64,000 nucleotides of DNA, from the NCBI GenBank assembly GCA_900239685.1, contig OENT01000493.1, forward strand, positions 42,896 through 106,895. The letters are read 5' to 3'. Of this stretch, positions 48,405 through 58,661 are shown one piece after another (position 1 is the first letter of the stretch; the number at the start of each line of letters is the position of its first letter). The notes under the pieces were generated by a model that ran no database searches, was not told the DNA's origin, and saw only the letters and a program-made list of their open reading frames with translations. Origin of the DNA: Rotaria macrura (Eukaryota; Rotifera; Eurotatoria; Philodinida; Philodinidae). The position numbers were made by a program, and so were the translations under genes.

Positions 48405-48994
48405 TTATTTTTTTAATTTATCAAGATCCCGTTTTTGTACGGAACGTAATTGTTTTTTCTTCATACGTTTGATCTTAGCTGGATTCTTGATCTAAAAATG
48501 AGGATAATTAATGACAATGACATATGGAGTTTAATTTCAAAGTAATAGGAACAAAGAAAAATGTTTTACGTACTATTTGAACCACTTCACCTTTACGTTC
48601 ATTAATAAGTCGACGTTCTTTATTTTCTTTTTGTCGTTGTTTTAATTTCTATGTAAAAAAATAAAAAACAATCGAATAAAATGTTGGATTTGTTTTCTTC
48701 TTACATCACGTTTTTCGTTAACAACATTCCACATTTGTTTTTCACGATTACGTGTTTCATTTAAATCTGTTTTCATCTTGATGCGTTCGTCATACGTAAG
48801 TTTGATGGCTTTTGGTCGTGATATAGCAGAGAATCTTAATAAAACACGTCGGTAGGAAACATTTCATATAAATTTGACTATGATTTACTTTACCTTCCTT
48901 TATTCATTTTCCAAACCCGACCGCTTTTCGGTTTACCCTTTGGTATAGCATTCAATCGTTCTTTTTCTTGTTTTGTTGATATTTCTGTATCCAT
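48405..48994 (-). CDS. CCDC86/Cgr1-like nucleolar rRNA-processing protein (4 exons, 130 aa)
   Basis: Exons 48994-48894, 48834-48705, 48648-48574, 48491-48405 give 393 bp in frame. Diagnostic segments are IPKGKPKSGRVWK near the N-terminus, then a Lys/Arg/Glu coiled coil (RQKENKERRLINERKGEVVQ) and the C-terminal block IKNPAKIKRMKKKQLRSVQK, ending KRDLDKLKK. All match the conserved core of human CCDC86 (Cyclon) and yeast Cgr1, which acts in nucleolar 60S pre-rRNA processing. The long variable N-terminus of vertebrate CCDC86 is missing; the length is close to Cgr1. An acceptor (cttttcag) lies 5 nt upstream of the ATG. It is the first gene of a probable two-gene operon with the SRRM2-like gene. 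Confidence 0.9.
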
Positions 48995-49002
48995 GAGATC
49001 TG

Positions 49003-50510
49003 AAAAGAAGGACAAAAACAATGAAACTTTCGAATTCGTTTTGTGAAATGTTGATGTCGACAATAAAAGAGTAATTGCTTCATTCATGATACTGATTATA
49101 AAACTCTCAGAAAAGAAATATTGATGCAATTTAGTTTTTGTGAACGACTCTATCTCTGAATGAATATAAAATAATACAAGTAAGTAATTTACTTCTTCGT
49201 TTCAAGCATGAAATGATACAAATAGAGTCACAACCAGTAACAGTAATCATTACGAAAGATTGATAGAGGGCGCCGTGTTCTTGTTAGTCCAGAATACTCA
49301 CTGGTGGCAATCGTCAGCTATATCAATACGTCGATATTTAGGGCTTTCTTAGTTGCAACTACCCGTCTACAGACGATAATTAGTTAACCATGTCTTTGAA
49401 TTTCACATGGACTTATACTTTTCTCTTCATTTTTGGCCAAGTGTTAATCATATTGATTTAAATCTTCAATCTATCGACGCCTACGTTCTCTCAATGTTCA
49501 TAGCTTATTTCTAATTTGCATATAATATCGAAAGCATATATATTGTTGTGGCTCCTTTTTGTGACATTGAAGTGATGAGATACAATATTCATCTCTTCTA
49601 TGTCACGCCTTACGTTATTCTAAAACAAATTCACTTTAGCGAAGCTTAGACAACAATTTGATTGATGTCAAAAATTAAAATTCATAGCGGATGAATGAAT
49701 GTAGATTCAAAATGACATGGAATAGACAACAGTCATCTTTAAACACCCAATATAACAATACTCAATCCCATTAATCAGTAGCAAAAACAAAACTCACATA
49801 CGAGAAATCTTGATTTCTATGGAAGAAATCATGACGATAACTGGAGTGAAAAGATAATCGATGTCTACGTATCAAAGAAGTCTATGCATGCATATAGGTC
49901 TGAGAAAAAAAGGGAAAGCTGAAAGTCCCGATAGGAATTATGAACTCATATTGTTAAATGGTGTTTGTAGGTATTCGGAAGGTGATTCTGTTTTGGAATT
50001 ACAGATAAAGCGGTTTTCTTTAACTTTTGGATGTAGTTGTGTGTTATGGAGATATTTTGCTGATAGTCATCGATTACATTAATTTTAGTTTCAAGGAATA
50101 AAGTAGAAGCTGTGGAGTAGAGGCGAAGCTAGAAATGTGGTAAAGATGTGGAATCGTTACTGATGACAGATGAAAATACAATGAGCACGCTTATTTGCTA
50201 TGTTGTTATCGTATACAGAGAATACCTCGATATATATGTATATATTTATCTTCCATAGTCCTATTAACAGAAAGGAAGAAAAATTCATTTTTGCATCGGA
50301 CGACATTTATCCGCTTGGAATAAGCAATTATCTGATATGGAAAATTTGTCTATTGCTGATATAAATATTAAAAAAATATGATTGAACCATCTTTCTGTTT
50401 GGAAAAATAATTCGAGCATTGCTCTTCAACATTTTTTTTCATAAAAATTACGTTTTTCCTATGCGTTCGCATTTTTAACGTATTTATCGAGTCGGTGCGT
50501 GTGGGATACG
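49003..50510. other. Non-coding stretch between the CCDC86-like gene and the telomere-like tract
   Basis: It contains the presumed promoter of the minus-strand operon. A short plus-strand ORF at 49861-50082 has no recognisable features. No element ends were seen. It marks the edge of the conserved gene cluster. Confidence 0.5.
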
Positions 50511-50749
50511 ATAACAGTGTGGGTGTGATTGAGAGCTTAGGGTGTGGGTGTGGGTGGGTGTGGGGTGTGTGGGTGGGGGTTTCGGTGCGTGAGTGGGTTT
50601 TGGTCTGTGTGGGTGTTGGTGCGAGTGTGGGTTTGGATGTTGGTGTGGTTGTGGGTGTCGGTGTGGTGTGGTATTTTTTTCAGAACCAAGCTCACACCCA
50701 CACACATAGCTACAGCTACACCACAGCCACACCCAAACCCACACGCTCT
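50496..50749. repeat. Degenerate interstitial telomere-like tract, TGTGGG then CCCACA
   Basis: From about 50498 to 50672 the plus strand is G/T-only over long stretches, with at least eight exact TGTGGG units plus variants (GGGTGTGGGG, TGTTGG). After a short T-rich gap, 50690-50749 is C/A-rich with CACCCACACAC and AAACCCACAC units, the reverse complement of the same motif. TGTGGG is the telomere repeat reported for bdelloid rotifers. Long overlapping ORFs here on both strands are low-complexity artefacts. Degeneracy shows it is not a live terminus. Confidence 0.75.
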
Positions 50750-53700
50750 GGACATGAGTGTGTAACAATACGCTTGCATGAAAGCATAAAACCATCGCAG
50801 CATGCTTAAGCAACCGTACTGATTCAGTGACACTTCACCTGAACTTTGACTTTCTGTTGTTTTTCTCGGGATTGAGAAAAAACCCACTACTGACAGTCCA
50901 AAGAAAAATACGCCATTCTCCACTTTCTTCGATCGCTTTCAGCGCAAATGAAAGCAGTCATTCAAGTGTTCCTTGTGCCAGGAGATCGACTCTTCGCGAA
51001 AAAGGAAAGAGAAAGCGTTTGCATCGACGAAGTTTTTTCTCTCTATATGAACTAATCCACTGTAAGTGTAGCCCGTTCAATTCTGCATCGAGTTGATTCC
51101 CTTACAGGTTTCTCGGAGATGGGTGTAATTATTGAAAAGAAAGCTGATTTTCATCAATCATTTAGTGTGAGATTTTTGAGAATGTTGTATTTTGGAGATT
51201 TTTTTTATAGATTGCATAATATTTTAAAGGGAAGCTGACTGATTGTATTATTATTTCATGAATTTTGAAAAGTCGCATACAAAAACGAGTCTTGTGTAAA
51301 ATAAAAAATCTATTTCGTATCTACATAGAATGCGATTCAATTGACAATCTTTTTATTTTATTCAGTCACCCGTTATATAGTCACTTGAGCCTAGTTTTTC
51401 AATGATTGGGTTTCAGTTCGTTCTCGTCATGTTTTGCTCCTGCATCGAGGGCTGATGCCATAGCGTCTTTACATCCCTATATGACCATGAAAAATAATAT
51501 TCATAATTTTTTTTTGTGATAACATCGATCCGAGTTGACAAGCTCAATATATCCTGAAACTTCAAATCATTATCACATAACTGTTGCACTCTAACACTAC
51601 TCTCTCAATTGTTTTGCTTGTTCAATTCTTATTTATCGTTATAGATCACAGTATGGGAGGCACCATTGCTCACACGTGCGGAAATAAGAAGGGAGTATCG
51701 AGTACCCTTTCTATAGGCGTTTCTCCATCATCTATTCCTCATTCCATTCCTAACGCTACACTTGTCGTAATCGGCGAAAATGATCCTGCTTATTGAGTCC
51801 AGAATCGAATCGTATCCAAGGATGGTTCTCTCAGTTTTACTGCTGTGCATCAACGCGAATAAGAAAGTAAGCTCACCGTTGTGGTAGTAAAAGATGGTGA
51901 CCACTCCATCCGCCGGCTCCCGTGCTGGGCTATCGATAAAGAAGCAGTATCCATCGTATCCGAGACTACAGCAATGAACGTAGAAGTAGCCCACCTTGAG
52001 TATTTGGAGTAGCGATTTGTTTTTATGGTAAAGTATCGATTGAAAGTGCAAGTTTTCAACACGATTATGAGGAATATAACATAGCCCCACTTATTACAGT
52101 AAGATGAATGGTTGTTGAAAAGACGTGAGATTTCCCTGCATAGATTGATTGAAAATAGCTGTACAAGGTCACGATATACATGTATATGTGGTCAAATTGC
52201 AAACCATTTGTACGGTTCATTCCCAACCCTCATTTTTACAATAAAAACAGAACCATTTGACCGACTGGGCTCAAATTTATTTCTCTTGTTTCCCTCAGGT
52301 CTCCCCACACTTTCTGAGAAGATAAGATTTCTATCTTGTCCCGATTCTAAGTTATTATTTTTGTAAATCAGAAAAGTCACATAAAGTAGTATCACTTGGT
52401 GAAGAGAAATCCACTATCCTCGGGCATGCAAAGTTTTATTTTTATTTGTTATCTCATACTCTGGTAGAAAACACTTCAGCCTTCCCACATATCGAATTGG
52501 TTTCTCCGAGATATGGGGTATAGTCGAGATCTTTTGCGAGATCCTGACTTGTCGGAATCTTTGGTCCATTTTTGTTCGGTTAACTAAAACTGTGAATATA
52601 TCAGTAGGGGAAAGACTTTAGAATTCAAGAATCGGTAAGAAAGAAAGTGGAACTGTAGGAACAACTTTGTATCGAAACGAAATGGTCGAATTTTATTTTC
52701 TTCAAGTCAAAAAAGGAGAGAATTCCAAAAAAGTTTGTTTTCTCATTACAGAAGCGTAGTTCAACACAAGTCCTCGGCGACGATCGCAGAATGATTTCAC
52801 CTATGTAAACTTATAAATGAGCACAATCGATTAAAATACTTGATGGAAGCACCACGTATACATCTATTTTGAGAGCACTTCGCACAATAAATGTTTAAAG
52901 AAAATCGCGGCCAAGAAAAGCAAGAGATCTCGTCTATGCCATTTTGTAGCCCGTGAAAAATGCTATCGAATCTGTATGATTGAAGCCGTTTATCAAACTG
53001 CTGTACTAGGATAGGGGTGCTTCTAAAAGTGTGGCTGACGTAAGAAAACGACGTTTTTCGCTAATATTTGCAACCAAAATTTTTGAGTGGGGTAAAGTAG
53101 CAAATGGTACCAGAAGAATCGCCGTCTCATTCTGCATTGAACTATAAGACTCCCAGAGGTATTAGATGAATGTTTGGTAAAAATTGACCGGGGGCCGATT
53201 TGTGGTTTTATGCGTCCCCGCCCTTTACTAACTGAAAGTGCAACGTTTGGTCTTCAATAAAGTCCAACTTTACAAGCAAGAACATTTTAATCATGCATTT
53301 TTACGTCTTGTTTGTATATTTATAGTGCTTGTGAATTGAATCTAGAATTCTTTGATTGCTAATAATCAAAGATTGTAAACTGATGTCATTTTGGAGATTT
53401 AACTCATGTATAGAATTTTTCCTCTTTCCAGAACGAATTGATTGGATTTTTTAAAAACTTTGCTTTATTACAGTATGGCTTTTGAAATGCTTGTATACAG
53501 ATATTTTGAAATGTGACAACACTTTCACTCTTAATGTAATGAATTGTGTCTCTCAAAGACAAGACTTGAGACTTGCAACGCTTGGTTTGTATATCGTTTA
53601 TTCGGGAAGAGGAAACTGAATAAACATAGACACTCTTCTTATCTTTTGACAAGGATACAGCGTGAGTTTTGTATCGCAAGAGTCATCCACAGAGAGAGAG

Positions 53701-54760
53701 AGAGATAGAGAGAAAAGTTGATTGATGCACATGCCTTCTTGTTATTTCTTTTCGCGGAAAGTCAATATCCTTGTGGAACGATCCACTTGACTAGCTGTTT
53801 TCATTTGCGCAGCAACGATTTGAGAAGAAAATGGAGAATGACGCACTTTGTTCGCTGTCAAAAGCTAATTTTTCGAACAAAGTCAATACTCAGGTGAACT
53901 GACGCTGAATCAGCAAGTCTGGATAAGCATGTCTTGTCAGTTTCGACGCTTAAAAAATAAAAGTGTATGTTTTAGACACTATTGTGCAGAGTAACCAGAA
54001 CAATGCTAATGTATTCTCTGAAATTTTTTCTACACGAAAACATATATCTTCAGTAGGAAGCCTGCAAGGGTTAAGTAGATTTTGTACAAACGAAACTGTT
54101 GTTGTGTGCACGCAAAGAAATTTGCTGAGAACTTCGTTGATAAAATATTGTTTTGTATCTTCCAAATGAAGTTCTTACGAGAAAAATGTGGAAAAAAAAG
54201 AATATCGAAATGGGTTATTTTTTCACAGCAGTAGTCTTCGTTTCAACAATTGAACGAATTCTTTCTTGTAACTTTGAGATGTAAGAGCGAAGATGAGAAA
54301 TCATTTTGTTTGAGCCTCCCATGACAAATTAAGTTGTTTATATTGTTCGCTTAATGGATGATCGCGTAGAATACTCTTCTGTTTTGAGACGTAATAGAAG
54401 AAATATTTGCGCAGTTTATATCAAGCTTTTCGAAGAATCTTATTGTCATTTTTTGGTATTCAAAACCTCGTAAGCTGATTTCTTCTATTGGGAATCTAGC
54501 ATTGTGTGAGGTAGGGGGCTGGAAGGGGAAGGACCGATATACCTGCTTAAAAATGCCCTGGAACATGTGGAAGAAAAGAGTTTTAGCCAACAGGACGATT
54601 CTAAGTAAAATGTTATTGTACCTCCATTAAGAGAACTCCTTTTCTATGCTTGTAGAATGCAAGTTCTCGACAGGATATTGCTATTCGTTCGTAGTGCAAG
54701 GATACTAACAGTTCTGCATAATATTGCCTTACAGGAACAGATTGAGCAAACAACAGTGGC
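50750..54760. other. Gene-poor block right of the telomere-like tract
   Basis: Several short ORFs occur but none has a recognisable domain. The most protein-like is on the minus strand at 51728-52090 (contains YGYC-type aromatic segments such as GYDGYCFFID), with codon composition more GC-rich than the host genes nearby. A (GA)n run lies at 53692-53715. It may be decayed coding DNA. Confidence 0.4.
51728..52090 (-). CDS. Unrecognised ORF, possibly a gene remnant
   Basis: A 120-codon open frame on the minus strand. The central part (VVTIFYYHNGELTFLFALM) has the alternating pattern of beta strands. It is not joined to any convincing splice site, and I recognise no family. It lies in the gene-poor block between the telomere-like tract and the macro-domain gene, so a decayed acquired gene is possible, but chance cannot be excluded. 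Confidence 0.25.
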   Translation of the reverse strand: MGLCYIPHNRVENLHFQSILYHKNKSLLQILKVGYFYVHCCSLGYDGYCFFIDSPAREPADGVVTIFYYHNGELTFLFALMHSSKTERTILGYDSILDSISRIIFADYDKCSVRNGMRNR

Positions 54761-55402
54761 ATGAACGATCCGCATAGCAAACAATCTTCTCACTTGGACC
54801 GTAAAGATCACGACAATAATCTCAAGTCCACCAATCAGCTGTCCCTTGAAATTGCTCAACCAATGTTCATCCACCCCAACCTATCTGTTCACTTTGGAAA
54901 TATATTAGAAGTCGATGCAGACTGCATTGTGAACGCAGCCAACGAAGGCCTGCTAGGTGGTGGAGGCATTGATCATCTTATTCACCAGGTTGCAGGACCG
55001 GAACTCGAGCAGTTCTGTTTGAGGCTACCGATCGATTCTCAAGGAGTCCGCTGTACAGTTGGCCATTCTGTGATTACACCCGGCTTCAAATCCAAGTATA
55101 AATACATTATTCACACTGTCGGCCCTTATCTTGACACGCAAGGCAAAACACAACCGAAATTATTGGCTGATTGTTACAGCACAGCATTCAAATTGGCGAT
55201 AGATCATGACTGCAGACGTGTCGTCTTCCCAGCTATTGCCACCGGGTTCTACGGTTATCCGATGCTGGAAGCCGCGAAGATCTCTATCGAAACCCTCAAC
55301 TCGATGTTGGAACAGCACGAAACAGGCAATTCGATCAATGTTTGTGTTGCTGTTTTCAATGATTTGGAACAGCAGATTTGGAGAAAACTGCTAAAGAAAT
55401 AG
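54761..55402 (+). CDS. Macro-domain ADP-ribose hydrolase, intronless (213 aa)
   Basis: A single uninterrupted frame. A ~40-residue polar leader precedes the domain, which starts near FIHPNLSVHFGNILEVDADC. Loop 1 is IVNAANEGLLGGGGIDHLIH, with the catalytic-region Asn (NAAN) and Asp (GGGID) of MacroD-type enzymes. VGHSVITPGF and IIHTVGPY follow, then loop 2 as FPAIATGFYGYP. All key binding elements are intact, so mono-ADP-ribosyl or O-acetyl-ADP-ribose hydrolysis is the expected activity. It has no intron, unlike the recognised host genes here, and is visibly more GC-rich than they are. Together with its place beside telomere-like DNA, this suggests a gene acquired from bacteria, though MacroD genes also exist natively in animals. 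The ATG choice could shift by a few codons. Confidence 0.88.
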   Translation: MNDPHSKQSSHLDRKDHDNNLKSTNQLSLEIAQPMFIHPNLSVHFGNILEVDADCIVNAANEGLLGGGGIDHLIHQVAGPELEQFCLRLPIDSQGVRCTVGHSVITPGFKSKYKYIIHTVGPYLDTQGKTQPKLLADCYSTAFKLAIDHDCRRVVFPAIATGFYGYPMLEAAKISIETLNSMLEQHETGNSINVCVAVFNDLEQQIWRKLLKK

Positions 55403-56381
55403 AACATCACGCCACGTTGGATCAGTTCGCCGTTGGGAACCGGTTAGGGTTTTTGAAGAAAATTTGTTCTGAACTTATCGCTGGAAAAACAGTACGAGCC
55501 TAAAACGTTGTGAAATTTTTTATTTTCATCGATTTTTTAAAATTTGAAGGAGAAAAATTACGAAGATCAAACTTTCACTATTTCTCTCTACTTAGCATAA
55601 AACAGTGATATCTACCAAGTGTTTTCTGACAGTCACCACTGCAGTAACATTTTCAGCAAAGAGCTCAAGTTACGCATGCTCATCGAGGAAAAGGCATGAC
55701 TTGTAGGCGAACAGCGTTTCGTATATGTTGCGAACAAAGATTTCATAGATCTTTTAAAATTGCAGGCAAAATTTCAGTTTTAACGCTTACTGCATCGCCA
55801 AAAAGTGTGAAACCGTCTTGTTTGACCGCAAATGCTGCGCTGCTGTTTCGATCAAATTTCTGGGTATTAGATTTTGAATAAATTCAAATTCTTTGACTAT
55901 AAGTTTGTGTAACATTCGATTTTCTTAGTGAGAAGCTATTTGCAGATGGAGAAGAAGACATCTGTGGTCTGAAGGAAATCATCGCCTGACTACCAATCTG
56001 AGAGGAGCTCGAAGTTTCGACAATGAATTCACACTCAATATTTTCATACGAGAATTTCATAAAAACGATTGAAGTACCAAATATGAAGCAAGCGGCGTTA
56101 GGATATTAGATGACAGTGGAGAGGCTAGACCGGACGCTGAAAAAGCCTCATAGAGCGAAATTTATTCAATTTTGTTCTCCTGTTATCTGAAAAGTTGAGT
56201 TTTCTTTGAGAGGTTTCTCAGAGACCCCACTTTGTGCAGAGTATCTAAATGAAAACTGGACTGCATCATTCTCTAAATCAAACTTTAAGGGTGTATATCA
56301 AAAACCTAACGAATAGACTTGAGCCCCCTCAGCCCACCCCTGCCTACGGTCTTGTAAGTCATGTGTCATTTCGCTTTCACA
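55403..56381. other. Non-coding stretch after the macro-domain gene
   Basis: No convincing exon; one short ORF (55696-55881) lacks any recognisable feature. Nothing else was seen. Confidence 0.45.
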
Positions 56382-58001
56382 CACTCTCAAAAATAATCCA
56401 CAGGATCAAATGTGTCGCAAAAAATGTGTTGCTATTTTGCTGGAGGAATTGTGTCGCAAAGTAAAGTGTCGTGTATCATGCGTAGCAAAACGATGTGTCG
56501 TAAAGAATTAAATGCACTAGTGACGAAGCTTTGCCGCTTGATGATACGTCCAATATTCTCACCACGAATGAACAGGTCTTTGTTGCTAATTGGAGCTCGC
56601 TTTTTTCATTTGCTATTTCTGGTCATTATTTACCAACAGCAGCTTACTGATCCGACGAAGAATGACCTCAAAGCACAAGAGCGTGCATAGTGCGTTGGGT
56701 CTATTGTGATGAGTTGATCAGTGGAGTTTATTTATGTTTAGCTCTCAGTGAACTTGAACGCCAAATGTTTAGATGTCGCATATGTCGATTTATTTATTCT
56801 AATCTGCATATGCGTATACCACCCCCATTCAGACATTTCATCGTCTTCACGTGTTTCAATTCCGCGTCTATTCTATCTGGAAATGCTCGCCAATTGCTGC
56901 AACAGGCAACGCCACATCTTAAACAGATATCTTGATCAAGTTTGTGATTTCTCTATTTCCTTTACATGTTGTTTTCCGATTTGTATAGCATATCATCACG
57001 ACGATCGTCAATATGCTCGAGAAAGTCAGTTCTCCATTACAGCATCCAACAACGATGTCGACTTCTTGAAGATCACGACAAAGAATCCTCACTGACGCCC
57101 ACACCGATTGCTGAACTTAACTACCTGCACCATCTTTGTCAAGATATTGAGCACGAAACAACCGGCCGTCTCAAAATAAATTTCAATCGTCTGTTGATCA
57201 ATCTCAAGGCAAACAATTCCACTGAAACTTGCATCGATATCTATGCGAGAGATTTGCTTGATACACTTGAGGAGTTAAATAAGGTCGATGTAAGTTATTG
57301 CCTAATCTTCTCAAAATCTGGAAAGCATTCTCTCATCCCAGACTGATGTGACTCTCGAAAGCATCAGAAAAACTATTGGTAAGCGACACTCGCGTGAGAA
57401 GTTTCTCACTCATGAAATGTCAATTGTGAAACCGAAATCGAAAATGATTGGGCAAACTGTGAGTATCATCATCGTCCTCTCATTCATGCTTGCCACTATT
57501 GTCGCATTGCACTATGTTTTTTATGATTCCTATCCGACGACAAACAAACAATTTCTTAAGATTCTCGACCAGACAATTTTTGTGGTTGACGCCATCAAAT
57601 CGAGCAAAGCTAAACTGACGACTGCGGCGCACCGTGTACTATTAAAGCTCGATCAATCTGAAAGCAGTGGAAATATGGAATAGGGAAAAATAAAAGGTTG
57701 AAAATAACACGATTAGCACATTGATTATGAGAGAGATTTACTGTTGATATTCAGACAAATAATAGAGCAGCTCGCGAAGACTAGAATACCAAACTCAGAT
57801 CCATAATGTCATACCAAGAAGAAAGAGATTCGATCGGCGATCAACCAATACGATACTAGCGGATATGGGACACGATTAAGTGCTCCGAGATGAATTCTCA
57901 TTGGTCAAAATATGTGTCGCACTCATTAGTGCAAAAAAGCGTCTCAACTTAATCCGTGTGTCGCATTTCACGACACACGCGAAACATTATTTTTGAGAAT
58001 G
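56382..58001. mobile_element. Possible DNA transposon with TGTGTCG subterminal motifs and a captured gene
   Basis: The ends are CACTCTCAAAAATAAT (56382-56397) and its inverted partner ATTATTTTTGAGAATG (57986-58001), with one mismatch. Just inside both ends the motif TGTGTCG(C) is repeated: about five times in 56410-56500, and in both orientations in 57910-57975. Clustered subterminal motifs inside short inverted ends are typical of cut-and-paste elements. No target duplication is clear, and no transposase is seen. A spliced two-exon ORF lies in the middle. Confidence 0.45.
56966..57683 (+). CDS. Unknown single-pass membrane protein (2 exons, 221 aa)
   Basis: Exons 56966-57289 and 57342-57683 give 666 bp in frame, with a 52-bp intron (GTAAGT...CATCCCAG) of the usual host size. 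The N-terminal half is polar and probably helical (LHHLCQDIEHETTGRLKINF, then DLLDTLEELNKVD). The second exon has KRHSREKFLTHEMS and one clear membrane helix (VSIIIVLSFMLATIVALHYVF), followed by a ~50-residue tail. There is no signal peptide. I recognise no family. Its GC content is higher than that of surrounding DNA. It sits inside a pair of short inverted repeats (56382, 58001), so it may be transposon cargo or a domesticated element gene. The start codon is uncertain; the region upstream of 57030 is weak. Confidence 0.5.
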
Positions 58002-58661
58002 CATTGGTTGTTCAATAGTAACGATCAGTATTTTGGACCAAATGGACCCTATAAATGAGTTTGTTGCCTTGTGATTATATTTGCATATACTTGTTGGCAT
58101 ATTGCTTTGATTCATAAAGTTCAACTAAAGGTGATTGGTTCGTGGAACTCAAATCTTCAATCAGGTTTTCGGAAGCTACCGTATGAGTTTTTCACGACAC
58201 AAAGAGATACTTTTCTACGAAAAAAATGAGTTTGTATGGGGTTTATCTAAACGATTATTCTGAATGTAACGGACATACTGTTTTGTTTTCTCTGTTACAT
58301 TTTCTCAGAGAGAATGTGATTAGAGAGATCACTCCTATTTCAGAATCGTATAGGACAGTTGGCTCTGTCAAGCTTGAAAAACTAATCGATTTAGAGGGAG
58401 CGATATTCTATTCTTGACTAAATGTCGAGCGTAACGGAATTGAAAAAACTGACATAAACTTTGAAATATCCGAAATAAGTGAACAGTTTGGAGAATGCCC
58501 AAGTTCCATTTGCACTTGAAATAGCGCATCTTATAGCTCGGGCGCTGTATTTTCTTGTGATAAAGCCGAACAGAGAACGATCGCTCCCTCATCGAGCAAT
58601 ATTCCGAATATGCCATTCATGTCCCACTATCGTTGAAATTGATGATTAGTACTGATATGGA

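Noticed and set aside
49861-50082. 73-codon plus-strand ORF
   Set aside because: No domain, no splice sites, and composition like its surroundings.
50484-50923. Long overlapping ORFs on both strands in the GT/CA-rich tract
   Set aside because: Their products are low-complexity (Gly/Val/Trp or His/Pro/Thr) and follow directly from the TGTGGG/CCCACA repeats; open frames on both strands here are a composition effect.
53030-53245. Possible MITE around a GGGGCC/GGGGACG-rich patch
   Set aside because: No matching inverted end or target duplication could be found.
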